From MAG-121220-bin8 sp965655865 (lineage in GTDB: Bacteria > Bacteroidota > Bacteroidia > Flavobacteriales > Flavobacteriaceae): a stretch of 64,000 nucleotides of DNA. Made by a program: the position numbers and the translations under genes. The notes under the pieces are model-generated. The model did not search any database. It had not been told where the DNA came from and worked only from the letters and a program-made list of their open reading frames with translations. Of this stretch, positions 43,426 through 51,249 are shown piece after piece (the stretch's first letter is position 1; every line of letters starts with the position of its first letter). The stretch spans positions 184,234 through 248,233 of the forward strand of contig CBFHJJ010000001.1 of assembly GCA_965655865.1 (NCBI GenBank), written 5' to 3'.

Positions 43426-43671
43426 ATGAAAAAGTTATTTTTAATTACCGTAGGAACCTTATTATTAAGTTCATGTGTATCAAACAAACTTGTTGAGTAC
43501 AGTGAAGATGGTTTGTGTAGACCAACAGTTGCTGGTCATCAAGAAGTAGCAAATCTTAGATATGAAAACCCAAACGAAACTTACTTTTGGAATTACAAAG
43601 AGTGTAAGTGGATCACTAAATCAGAGAATGATAAACTAATTAATGATTCTTTTGATAGTATCGACGATTAA
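43426..43671 (+). CDS. Lipoprotein, 81 aa
   Basis: MKKLFLITVGTLLLSSCVSN is a clear lipoprotein signal with lipobox L-S-S-C at residues 14-17, expressed from its own promoter. The mature part is acidic with several aromatic residues (ENPNETYFWNYKECKWITKS). Convergent overlap of 4 bases with the next minus-strand gene. Possible superinfection exclusion or envelope protein. Confidence 0.65.
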   Translation: MKKLFLITVGTLLLSSCVSNKLVEYSEDGLCRPTVAGHQEVANLRYENPNETYFWNYKECKWITKSENDKLINDSFDSIDD

Positions 43672-45119
43672 CGTTTCAACGGTTTACCACATAGGTCAGT
43701 TTGTAGAATTGTTGTTTTTGTCATTGAACCTCTATTCATTTTCACATTCGGCATACCCTTATATAGTGTCTCACCATCCCCATTAATAATTTTTACTGTC
43801 GGTACATCACTGTGTGATCCGTCTTTATAAAATGATTTATATGGTCCCGTTCTACCAACCAACGGAGTAAGTGATAAAACTAATCTATCTTTAATATCCC
43901 CACTTGTAACAATTGATTTTGCTTTGGCTTGGTCAAGTTCGAACGTTTGTCTTCTTACACCACCTGGTTTGTTATCAGTCTCTCTTCCAGCTATTGAACG
44001 TAGTTTAACCGCTAAGTCATGACCTGATGTCGTAACTTGTGTGATTGGTTTCCCAATGGCACTTTCAGGAAATTTAAAGTAGGGTTCTAACTTTTTGACC
44101 AAGGCTTCATCAACAATTAATTCATCCGAGAACTCTATAGTACCGTGCATACTTCCCACTTCTCTTCTAAGTACACCCATTAATTCTGAACCCTTCTTTG
44201 AGTTGTACATTTTATCGTAAGATTTGAAGTCGAAACCTAAAGATTCCATAGTTTTTCCATTTTTTAGTTTATACTCACTAAATAACTTACCATTTCTTTT
44301 TGGTCCGTACAATCTCAATTCCCTTTTAATTGCAATTGCCTCTGGATTATGTTTTGTTATAACTGCACGATTGTAAAGTCTTATTTTAGATTTTAGTGCT
44401 TTACCTGATCTTTTCAACATGGCTTCCATATTCATAGTATCTTTTGTACCGTTGTTTAAGTTAGCAACACCTAAACTTTGATTATTTAACTGTACATCAA
44501 ATATTGCTTCATCACAATTGTGACCACCCTTACCTTCAAATGAAATAGTTATTTTCATTCCAACTAAACATTCATATGATGCTTCCGCGTCAATAAGTAA
44601 TTCAATTTTCTGTTCTTTTTTATATTTTGGGTCGTTAGGGTCGTCTTGACCTTGTACATATTGTGTAGAACCTAAAACAGTTGATATCGTTGGTTTTGGT
44701 GGTAATTTAGGAATCGTACCTTTAGATTTTAAATTAACAAACAATTTATTAAGGTATACTTCGATTTGTTGTGCTCTTAACAATGAAAGTTGTTTTGGTT
44801 TCAATTTACACTCTGCGGTATAGATACCAGGTCCACATTTTTCTCTATCGTAGTTAGTTACTCGTGATTCACCAGCAACTATTGTGATTTTAACATCACT
44901 TGAAGGGTTAGCAATAAGAAAATCAACTAAGGGTCTAAGACGTTTTTTTACGTCAGATTGTATTGAACTACTTAACAAATACTTTCCAGAATCAAATGTA
45001 GCACCTAAATCAATAGATTTGGTTACAGTCTGTTGATTGAACCCTTCTCCTTGTTCATTGAGTCGTTTATACCCACCAATTAGTCTATTTACTTGTGATT
45101 CTGTTAATGTTAATTTCAT
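43668..45119 (-). CDS. OmpA-like domain protein, 483 aa
   Basis: Starts MKLTLTESQVNRLIGGYKRL then NEQG, with L20-N21-E22 fitting the prohead protease rule. Residues 40-135 resemble an OmpA-type peptidoglycan-binding fold: FDSGKYLLSSSIQSDVKKRL, then PSSDVKITIVAGESRVT and LSLLRAQQIEVYLNKLF. No signal peptide is seen, which fits delivery inside a virion rather than secretion. The remaining 300 residues are unassigned. It is the only minus-strand gene between 24 and 53 kb. Confidence 0.55.
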   Translation of the reverse strand: MKLTLTESQVNRLIGGYKRLNEQGEGFNQQTVTKSIDLGATFDSGKYLLSSSIQSDVKKRLRPLVDFLIANPSSDVKITIVAGESRVTNYDREKCGPGIYTAECKLKPKQLSLLRAQQIEVYLNKLFVNLKSKGTIPKLPPKPTISTVLGSTQYVQGQDDPNDPKYKKEQKIELLIDAEASYECLVGMKITISFEGKGGHNCDEAIFDVQLNNQSLGVANLNNGTKDTMNMEAMLKRSGKALKSKIRLYNRAVITKHNPEAIAIKRELRLYGPKRNGKLFSEYKLKNGKTMESLGFDFKSYDKMYNSKKGSELMGVLRREVGSMHGTIEFSDELIVDEALVKKLEPYFKFPESAIGKPITQVTTSGHDLAVKLRSIAGRETDNKPGGVRRQTFELDQAKAKSIVTSGDIKDRLVLSLTPLVGRTGPYKSFYKDGSHSDVPTVKIINGDGETLYKGMPNVKMNRGSMTKTTILQTDLCGKPLKR

Positions 45120-45168
45120 AGTAAGATTGATTTATATATAAATATCACAAAAAATATATTAATTTAAA

Positions 45169-45200
45169 TTTGGAATATCAATACTAATTTTTTATTTTTG
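45169..45200 (+). promoter_or_regulatory. Bacteroidota-type promoter
   Basis: TTTG at 45169-45172 and TATTTTTG at 45193-45200, 20 bases apart, 24 bases before the lipoprotein ATG at 45224. Confidence 0.7.
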
Positions 45201-45223
45201 TACAATAATTCTAAATATAAATT

Positions 45224-46456
45224 ATGATACGTTATTTTTATATTATTTTAATTCTTTCACTACTATCGTGTGAAAAAGACGAACTTGATGAACTATTAAT
45301 TGAGGACGTAATTGAAGAAATTCAGTGGTCACCAATACAATTTGTTGATGTTGATCCGGCTCTGTCAACACCGGCACAGGGATCTGAAAAACAAATTAAT
45401 GTTGTGGTTATTAATTATGTACCAACAAACGACAATGGTGTAACTGTAAATCAAAATACATTTCCTTTTGCTGGTGACAATGGTATTGACCCTAACCTTA
45501 CAGTAGAAGAATATAATAAATGGGTTCTCAGTCAAAATATTCGAACTAAGGTTGGTATTGAGGAAGGTAGTAAGTTTCGTGGTTATAAAAACAATAATCA
45601 ACCATATATTGGTATAAACGTACTCAAATATATAAATGTGTATGAGATGCCGAAGGTTGTCAGAGAAATGCCGGGTAACTTATTTGCACAAGATAGTACT
45701 GAAGGTTATTATCCTGATTACTTTAAACTATTTGAAAGTATTGGTTTAGAAAGTTTGGTTAATGAACATGATGTTAAGGAAGTGTGGTTTAATAGAAAAT
45801 CACTTGCGGTCCCTGAAACTAATATGTCAAGTCCGAGTTCAGGAGACGTATCAAATGCGTATTATGGAGGTGAACAATATGGTTTTGTCAATGAAATTCA
45901 GGAGAATGATCTACCAATCTATAATAAAACTTTTGTAGTTTACTCACATTGGATGCACAATAGTTATGAATCAATTCTTCATATCAGGGGACACCAAATA
46001 GAAAGACAATTAGATGTATTGGAAGGTGGTGATTTTTTATGGGGTAAATTTAAGGGTTTCAATGTTGGACCTGATGGGAGAGAACATGGTTGTGGAACAG
46101 TACATTACCCCGTAAACGCAACAAGTGATTATCAATATAACAATGACCACCATGTCTTATCGGATATGGAGGATTGGAAACCAGATGGTAGTGGTGAACG
46201 AACTTTAATTAACAATAGTAATTGGATAAGAGAAATTAACATACCTTATAATCTTCCCACATCATATTATAAATCAGAGACAAGTAGAAATATTATTGGT
46301 AATGATCCTGAAGGTGGTTGGATGATATATTGGTTTCAATCAATACCTGGTGAAGATAACAACCTACAGTACAACGGTTTAAACCTAAAAAACTGGTGGG
46401 ATACCATATATGAATGGGACTACCATTATACTCAAAGTAAAAAATTATTAGAATAA
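45224..46456 (+). CDS. Large lipoprotein, 410 aa, unknown
   Basis: MIRYFYIILILSLLSCEKDE is a signal with lipobox L-L-S-C at residues 13-16, and the acidic residues after the cysteine resemble the Bacteroidota lipoprotein export signal for surface display. The body contains VVINYVPTNDNGVTVNQNTF, then HGCGTVHYPVNATSDY and GGWMIYWFQSIPGEDNN. No catalytic family recognised. Expressed alone behind its own promoter, it looks like a lysogeny- or early-expressed surface protein, or a captured host gene. Confidence 0.65.
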   Translation: MIRYFYIILILSLLSCEKDELDELLIEDVIEEIQWSPIQFVDVDPALSTPAQGSEKQINVVVINYVPTNDNGVTVNQNTFPFAGDNGIDPNLTVEEYNKWVLSQNIRTKVGIEEGSKFRGYKNNNQPYIGINVLKYINVYEMPKVVREMPGNLFAQDSTEGYYPDYFKLFESIGLESLVNEHDVKEVWFNRKSLAVPETNMSSPSSGDVSNAYYGGEQYGFVNEIQENDLPIYNKTFVVYSHWMHNSYESILHIRGHQIERQLDVLEGGDFLWGKFKGFNVGPDGREHGCGTVHYPVNATSDYQYNNDHHVLSDMEDWKPDGSGERTLINNSNWIREINIPYNLPTSYYKSETSRNIIGNDPEGGWMIYWFQSIPGEDNNLQYNGLNLKNWWDTIYEWDYHYTQSKKLLE

Positions 46457-46507
46457 ATTAGTATATACTAAAAAATATACCTATATTTGTATAAATAAAT
46501 AAAGAAT

Positions 46508-47062
46508 ATGAAAACATTAGTAATTCATCCCGAAGATTCAACCACATGGTTTTTAAAACGTGTGTATGAGAATATCGAAGACGTTACAGTCGTAACAGGT
46601 AATCTAAGTAAGAACGAAGTTAGAAACATGGTTAGAGACCACGACCGTATTATGATGATGGGTCACGGTTCACCAGGTGGTCTATTCAGTGTCGGTAATT
46701 TTCCGTCAGTTGATGGTAATGGTTATATCATTGATGAATCATTTGTTGAACTCTTATCAACTAAAAAGGATTCGGTATATATATGGTGTAATGCCGATCA
46801 GTTCGTTGATAGGTTTGACCTTAAAGGTTTCTACACCGGTATGTTCATTAGTGAAGTGGGTGAAGCATACTATTGTGGGTTACCTGGTACAAAACAACCT
46901 GAGGTTGATGAATCAAATTTTGGGTTTGTTGACTTAATGGGTGAGTATATTAATAATGACTCACAAAAAATACACGAGAAAGTAAAGGAACGTTATGGTC
47001 TGTTGGTGGAACATAACCCTGTTGCTGATTATAACCACCAACGTTTATATTTAAATTTATAA
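46508..47062 (+). CDS. Bacteroidota/phage protein with HG...IWCNAD motif, 184 aa
   Basis: MKTLVIHPEDSTTWFLKRVY, then DRIMMMGHGSPGGLFSVG near residue 50 and SVYIWCNADQFVDRF near residue 90, then GFYTGMFISEVGEAYYCGLP. I recall close relatives as uncharacterised proteins in Bacteroidota. A strand ending in HG followed by a strand ending in Cys is the layout of clan CD caspase/CHAT-like peptidases, but I cannot confirm the fold. A TATATTTG box at 46482-46489 lies just upstream. Confidence 0.6.
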   Translation: MKTLVIHPEDSTTWFLKRVYENIEDVTVVTGNLSKNEVRNMVRDHDRIMMMGHGSPGGLFSVGNFPSVDGNGYIIDESFVELLSTKKDSVYIWCNADQFVDRFDLKGFYTGMFISEVGEAYYCGLPGTKQPEVDESNFGFVDLMGEYINNDSQKIHEKVKERYGLLVEHNPVADYNHQRLYLNL

Positions 47063-47064
47063 TT

Positions 47065-47541
47065 ATGGATACAGTACAAATGATTATTGTTGGAGTCATC
47101 GTTGCATATGCAATATATGACCTCCCCCCTTTTTTCAGAACAATGAAAAGGTCAAAGATGTCCTCATGGTCAATTGATGAGTTAGATAAAATTGTTGTTG
47201 AAACCTTATCGTACATGAGTAATAAATACTCGGTACCATCACCACAATATAGATTAGATGTTGATTTAGGTGAACCTTATGGTGGATATGTTCATAATCC
47301 TGATATGATATTAATATCAAAAAAATTGAGGTTTGACGCTAAGGGTGTTGATCAATACTTCCAAGCGGTTATCCATGAATTTACACACCATATGGATAAA
47401 ATCGATGTGGAGTCAAGGGGTAAAGATTGGGATGAGGAGTATGCGAATAAAAAAGAATTCTACGAGATGAGGGCAGACTCTATGATGTGGAAAGAAGGAA
47501 AATTATTATTCAAAAAATTCCGTAAAGATGGCATATTATAA
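47065..47541 (+). CDS. Membrane-anchored zinc metallopeptidase-like protein, 158 aa
   Basis: A hydrophobic N-terminal helix (MIIVGVIVAYAIYDLPPFF) is followed by a soluble domain containing VIHEFTHHMDKI, an HExxH-like site in which Thr-His-His follows Glu (H-E-F-T-H), and a later ADSMMWKEG that may provide a third ligand. Such minimal zincins are seen in phages; substrate unknown. Overlaps the next gene by 14 bases. Confidence 0.6.
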   Translation: MDTVQMIIVGVIVAYAIYDLPPFFRTMKRSKMSSWSIDELDKIVVETLSYMSNKYSVPSPQYRLDVDLGEPYGGYVHNPDMILISKKLRFDAKGVDQYFQAVIHEFTHHMDKIDVESRGKDWDEEYANKKEFYEMRADSMMWKEGKLLFKKFRKDGIL

Positions 47542-48154
47542 ATTAGAAATGTATGGATGGGAGGTTGAATCAACCGGTCACTCCATTACAGACGAACAGG
47601 TAAAATCTATTAAAGATTTAATTAAAACTAAGGGTGTTGATGAACTATGGGAAGTTCGTTTCGACCTTGAAGATGAGGGGATAATTGAGGATCTTTATAA
47701 TCCTGATTTATGGCACGTATCAAGAGCATCAGATAACGGTGGGTTATGGTTTGTTGTAAATGATGAGAACGATAAAGAGGTCTTGACTTTCAATGGTGAG
47801 GACATGAATGACTTTTACGAAGTGTTAGGTGATGATGCCGATAAAGTACCATATGAAGGGTACTTAGCAATACCTGGTGAAGGTGACAAATCAAAGGTGG
47901 AAAACATATTTGTAACCTTTGACGAAAATAAAGGTGGTGTGGCTGAGTTCGAACCTTTTGAATCAGATACAGTACCAACTGCGAAAGACTTCTGTTATCA
48001 AAGTGGTGACATTGGAACACCTGAAGGTGATTGGGATTTTGTCTCTAAAGTATTTTTTAGGGGTAAAGAGTTAGAGGTTTATGATCACTTAGATAATCGT
48101 GGTAAGTCATCCACAGTCGAAATTTACCGTAAAAACAAACCTACAATTTCATAA
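47528..48154 (+). CDS. Unknown acidic protein, 208 aa
   Basis: MAYYKLEMYGWEVESTGHSI, then DELWEVRFDLEDEGIIEDLY and KSKVENIFVTFDENKGGVAE. Acidic alpha/beta protein, no motif recognised; co-transcribed with the metallopeptidase-like gene. Confidence 0.5.
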   Translation: MAYYKLEMYGWEVESTGHSITDEQVKSIKDLIKTKGVDELWEVRFDLEDEGIIEDLYNPDLWHVSRASDNGGLWFVVNDENDKEVLTFNGEDMNDFYEVLGDDADKVPYEGYLAIPGEGDKSKVENIFVTFDENKGGVAEFEPFESDTVPTAKDFCYQSGDIGTPEGDWDFVSKVFFRGKELEVYDHLDNRGKSSTVEIYRKNKPTIS

Positions 48155-48203
48155 ACGGTTGACAATTTCAATACTTTTACTTATATTTTAAAAAAAGTAT
48201 AGT

Positions 48204-48458
48204 ATGAATAGTAATGAATTTGTCAGTTGGTTAAAAGGATTTGTTGATGCGAGTGGTGAAGATCTAAATGTTGAACAATTAACTAAGGTTAAAGAAAAAT
48301 TAAATGATGTGACCGAAGTTAGATGTCTTGAACGTGTACAACCACAACCACAATTACCTTCATACCCTTGGCAACCTGATACAGGATCACCACCCGAAAT
48401 ATGGTGTTCTGACCATACAGGTGGGGTTAATTACGGTGATTTTCCAACAACTACTTGA
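48204..48458 (+). CDS. Unknown small protein, 84 aa, proline-rich end
   Basis: The first half is helical and resembles phage proteins beginning MNSNEFVSWLKGFVDAS, then a Pro/Gln-rich linker (VQPQPQLPSYPWQPDTGSPP). Preceded by a TTGAC box and a TTATATTTTA box. Function unknown. Confidence 0.55.
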   Translation: MNSNEFVSWLKGFVDASGEDLNVEQLTKVKEKLNDVTEVRCLERVQPQPQLPSYPWQPDTGSPPEIWCSDHTGGVNYGDFPTTT

Positions 48459-48517
48459 CTTTATAAAAAATAATACTTATACTTTAACATAACATTAATA
48501 TTTTAAAACAAAAAAAC

Positions 48518-48688
48518 ATGTCAAAAAAACAAGAAATTTTCGAAACAATTGAAGGTCATTTTAATGACTTCGTAGAGAATCACAATGGTACAACTAAAGC
48601 ATCTCAAACGAGAGCTCGTAAATCAATCGGTGAACTTAAGAAGTTGGTTACTGACTACAGAAAAGAATCTGTTGCTGAACAAGGATAA
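48518..48688 (+). CDS. Histone H1/Hc1-like protein, 56 aa
   Basis: MSKKQEIFETIEGHFNDFVE then SQTRARKSIGELKKLVTDYR and KESVAEQ. This matches the short Bacteroidota histone-H1-like (Hc1-type) proteins, whose signature is a helix, then A-x-x-R-x-R-K-x-x-x-E-L-K-x-L, then a basic tail; here the lysine-rich tail is nearly absent. The host form binds and compacts DNA. Its own TTGAC/TATAC-type promoter and a terminator suggest a high-copy transcript. Confidence 0.7.
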   Translation: MSKKQEIFETIEGHFNDFVENHNGTTKASQTRARKSIGELKKLVTDYRKESVAEQG

Positions 48689-48711
48689 GTTCAAACACCA
48701 ACCAAAATAAT

Positions 48712-48738
48712 AAAAACCCCTATCTAAGGGGTTTTTTT
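48712..48738 (+). terminator. Rho-independent terminator
   Basis: AACCCCT and AGGGGTT pair with a short loop, followed by seven Ts, 24 bases downstream of the histone-like gene. Confidence 0.88.
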
Positions 48739-48785
48739 ATGGGATTTTTAATAATATATCAAAAAATCTTTTATATATTTGTATT

Positions 48786-48947
48786 ATGACAAGAAGAGAA
48801 ATTATAAAAAACATCAAACAGATTCAAGGACTTTGTGAATCTGATGCACCTCGAATGGCTGCGGTGAGATTAGAATCATTAGCTCAAGAAATTGAGGAGT
48901 ACGATAAAAAGACAGGACTGTGGGATCGACTAACTAAACCACAATGA
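48786..48947 (+). CDS. Small helical protein, 53 aa
   Basis: MTRREIIKNIKQIQGLCESD then ESLAQEIEEYDKKTGLWDRL. Helical, no family recognised. A TATATTTG box ends four bases before the ATG, so the transcript would be leaderless or nearly so. Confidence 0.55.
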   Translation: MTRREIIKNIKQIQGLCESDAPRMAAVRLESLAQEIEEYDKKTGLWDRLTKPQ

Positions 48948-49039
48948 AGGTAAAAAGAAATAAATGGTTTGTGATTGTTTTACTCTTGTGGGTCCTATCA
49001 AGGATTGCGAGAGTAATATATAATGAATTTTATATATGA
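48944..49039 (+). CDS. Tiny membrane peptide, 31 aa
   Basis: ATGA overlap with the previous stop. MKVKRNKWFVIVLLLWVLSR then IARVIYNEFYI: positive N-terminus and one transmembrane helix. Overlaps the next gene by 4 bases. Confidence 0.5.
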   Translation: MKVKRNKWFVIVLLLWVLSRIARVIYNEFYI

Positions 49040-49518
49040 GATACCACAAACACGATTTATCATTATCCAATAAACATAACGTAAATGTCAAAAGATTTGA
49101 GGAATTTACATCCGACATTCAAGAAGTAATTAATAGGTTTAATGATCAAATTGATTGGGACGACATGTACAATGAATCAGAATCAAAAAGACGATTCTCA
49201 ATAGGTTCGATTTCGTATATTTTATATAATGAAGACAACCCAATTGGTATTGTATGGTTCCAACCAAACAATAACATTGTCTATCTTTATAATCTTTTTA
49301 TTTCTAAATTTAATAGACCTGACCGTAATTCTACAGGTATTAATTTAATGTTTTTGGAAACCGTATTTAACGATTTGTATTCTAACTCATACACGTCATG
49401 TGTTTCATATATCGATGATTGGAACATTAGTTCAAATACAACCGCTTTGAATCTACCGGGACATAAAGAAATCAATAAAAAAGAGTTTGATCGTTCAATA
49501 AATGGTATTAAACTTTAA
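49036..49518 (+). CDS. Unknown protein with GNAT-like features, 160 aa
   Basis: A central beta hairpin followed by a helix (GIVWFQPNNNIVYLYNLFIS, then GINLMFLETVFNDLYSNSYT) resembles the core strands of N-acyltransferases, and the C-terminus (SSNTTALNLPGHKEINKKEF) fits the closing part. The acetyl-CoA loop (Q/RxxGxG/A) is degenerate, so I call it only GNAT-like. Confidence 0.45.
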   Translation: MRYHKHDLSLSNKHNVNVKRFEEFTSDIQEVINRFNDQIDWDDMYNESESKRRFSIGSISYILYNEDNPIGIVWFQPNNNIVYLYNLFISKFNRPDRNSTGINLMFLETVFNDLYSNSYTSCVSYIDDWNISSNTTALNLPGHKEINKKEFDRSINGIKL

Positions 49519-49536
49519 AAATATCTCAAGATATTT
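49519..49536. repeat. Perfect inverted repeat
   Basis: AAATATCT and AGATATTT flank a 2-base centre just after a stop codon. It has no T tract, so it may be an operator or RNA processing site rather than a terminator. Confidence 0.4.
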
Positions 49537-49623
49537 ATAACTAAAATGTCTTATTTACTAATAGGTGGACATGGTTAGTACCTTCGGTACATAATATTAG
49601 AATTAAATAGATTTAAATAGAAT

Positions 49624-50433
49624 ATGGGATTTTGGAAAAAAGTCAAGAAAGCGGGTGATTCAGTAACAAAGAAAGCATCTGAGACTGCGAGTACGGTTGT
49701 TAATGAAACAACTAAGGCGGCAAACACAGTTGCGAACGAAACAACTAAGGCGGCAAACACAGTTGCGAACGAAACAACTAAGGCGGCAAACACAGTTGCG
49801 AAAGAGACAACTAACGTTTATAAAGATTCAAAAAAGGCGGTGGTTCACACAACTAATGTTGTTGCTAAAAACACTGAGGAGGCCGCGAAACAAGGATTGG
49901 ACGTTGCGTCTGATACTTGGAAGGAAGGAAGTTCACAGGTTGTTGAGTTTTCAAAAGACGGGTTAGAAGCAATTGAGGACGCGGCAGAGGCGGCAGTCGA
50001 TTGGTTGGACAAAAACGCATGTTATATGGGATTGAATATGGCATTAACAACAGGTTGTGTCGCGTATTTCACACCTAAACCAGCACCGGCAGATCCAGGT
50101 ACTGTTACATCAACATCAATTAGTGCAACTATGTTGGCGGCGATGGCATCAGTAGGTCAGAAAGTCGCAATAATGGTAGTGTCCAAAGAGGTTGGTAAAC
50201 TTTTGGCGGATGGTATATTTTTAATACCGGGAGTAAAAGGAAAATGTGATAAGGAATTATTGACGAGAGTTCTTACTAACGTAATTGCTAAATCGAATCC
50301 TATATATACTACGGCTGCGTTATCAACACCAGCAGGAGTTGGTTTGTTTGTTGGGTCAGTGGTTTCACCGATAGTTGCGACACTAATTTGTGAGGGAGTG
50401 GTACCAAATGGGTTCTCTAAATTAGACGATTAA
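49624..50433 (+). CDS. Protein with 11-residue amphipathic repeats and C-terminal membrane segments, 269 aa
   Basis: Residues 15-75 are Ala/Thr/Lys/Glu-rich 11-mers (ETTKAANTVAN repeated three times almost perfectly in DNA), the pattern of LEA or perilipin-like lipid-associating helices. Later parts are hydrophobic (AMLAAMASVGQKVAIMVVSK and GVGLFVGSVVSPIVATLICE). It probably lies on or in a membrane. No homologue recognised. Immediately upstream of the structured RNA. Confidence 0.65.
   Translation: MGFWKKVKKAGDSVTKKASETASTVVNETTKAANTVANETTKAANTVANETTKAANTVAKETTNVYKDSKKAVVHTTNVVAKNTEEAAKQGLDVASDTWKEGSSQVVEFSKDGLEAIEDAAEAAVDWLDKNACYMGLNMALTTGCVAYFTPKPAPADPGTVTSTSISATMLAAMASVGQKVAIMVVSKEVGKLLADGIFLIPGVKGKCDKELLTRVLTNVIAKSNPIYTTAALSTPAGVGLFVGSVVSPIVATLICEGVVPNGFSKLDD
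49704..49800 (+). repeat. Three tandem 33-bp coding repeats
   Basis: A 33-bp unit (gaaacaactaaggcggcaaa followed by cacagttgcgaac) is repeated about three times with nearly no change, encoding ETTKAANTVAN. Near identity points to recent slippage or recombination. Confidence 0.85.
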
Positions 50434-50462
50434 AAAAAAATATAAATATTTTTATTATTTTA

Positions 50463-50493
50463 TTGATTTAATAAAAAATGTTTTGTATATTTG
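50463..50493 (+). promoter_or_regulatory. Bacteroidota-type promoter for the structured RNA
   Basis: TTG at 50463-50465 and TATATTTG at 50486-50493 are 20 bases apart. The predicted start, a few bases on, falls just before the first hairpin of the RNA. Confidence 0.8.
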
Positions 50494-50499
50494 TACCAA

Positions 50500-50985
50500 C
50501 AAAAGGGGTAACCCTTAACGTTCTTTAAAATATTGGAAAGTGACAGGATAACGATTGATCATCAAATTCCTGAGTGTATTGGAGAATAAACCTTTGAAAG
50601 GGGGTTAATCCACACCGACAGTAGACACGTTCTACTATTCTGGCTGAAGTTCGCAAGACTGATGTTGGGGTATCTTGACAGAGAAGAAGTGGTTGACATT
50701 TAAAACAGCAAATAGCTAACTTTCAAACTCATTGTGAGACGATCGAAAGATCAACCTCACCTTGTGACTGAATAACCCTTCTGTTTGGGGGTAAAGTAAA
50801 CTATAAGGGGTTGTACCCGCATTATTAGATTAACACTCTAATGTTGAACTAAAGTAAAATTTAGTATAGTTGTATGAGTAAAAGACACAACAGAATGATC
50901 ATCTAAGGCTAGCATACCTTAGTACACATTCACTTTCCTTTTTTATTAAACCCTTTTCTGGCAACAGTTAAGGGTTTTTTTATGC
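50500..50985 (+). ncRNA. Large structured noncoding RNA, ~450-480 nt, family not recognised
   Basis: No credible ORF lies between 50434 and 51059, yet the stretch has its own promoter and terminator and is full of hairpins. AAGGG-GTAA-CCCTT opens it (50503-50516). GGAAAGTGA (50535-50543) pairs perfectly with TCACTTTCC (50930-50938), closing a ~400-nt domain. Inside are AGTAGA/TCTACT (50620-50636), a GCAA-capped hairpin (50648-50660), GTGAG..GATC-GAAA-GATC..CTCAC (50734-50760), ATTAGA/TCTAAT (50824-50842) and CTAAGG/CCTTAG (50903-50922). Several loops are GNRA type, as in RNAs with tertiary contacts. It is not a tmRNA (no CCA end or T-arm) and does not convincingly match RNase P. Size and phage location invite comparison with GOLLD and ROOL. 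Confidence 0.75.
50949..50981 (+). terminator. Rho-independent terminator of the structured RNA
   Basis: AACCCTT pairs with AAGGGTT, and seven Ts follow. It defines the RNA 3' end near 50980. Confidence 0.85.
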
Positions 50986-51014
50986 AATAACATTAAATAA
51001 TTCCAATTTTAATC

Positions 51015-51045
51015 TTGTATATTCTAAAAAAATATACTATTTTTG
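51015..51045 (+). promoter_or_regulatory. Bacteroidota-type promoter
   Basis: TTG at 51015-51017 and TATTTTTG at 51038-51045, 20 bases apart, 15 bases before the ATG at 51060. Confidence 0.7.
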
Positions 51046-51059
51046 ATTAAATTATAATT

Positions 51060-51206
51060 ATGAAAATATATGCAGTTAAAAACGGTTTAAGATATTTCCG
51101 AAAACAATTACTTTTAACCGACAAAAAGGATAAGAAGGAATATTATCAATGGGAAATAGATAGACTCGAAAGAAAACTATATTATTTGGAATGCGTAGCT
51201 GAATAG
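51060..51206 (+). CDS. Small basic helical protein, 48 aa
   Basis: MKIYAVKNGLRYFRKQLLLT then DKKEYYQWEIDRLERKLYYL. Helical hairpin pattern, basic; no family recognised. First gene behind its own promoter. Confidence 0.55.
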   Translation: MKIYAVKNGLRYFRKQLLLTDKKDKKEYYQWEIDRLERKLYYLECVAE

Positions 51207-51249
51207 TGGTTGACATTAGTGATATTTTTTCGTACATTATTAACATACA

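Noticed and set aside
50500..50985. RNase P RNA
   Set aside because: Short matches exist (GGAAAGT near the start, ACAGAG in the middle, GGTAAA, ACAGAA..GGCT near the end, in the right order), but GGAAAGT is part of the outermost perfect helix here, GGCT is inside a local hairpin, and P4 cannot be formed convincingly. A covariance-model search would decide.
50500..50985. tmRNA
   Set aside because: No 3' CCA-type tRNA end, no TTCGA T-arm and no tag reading frame.
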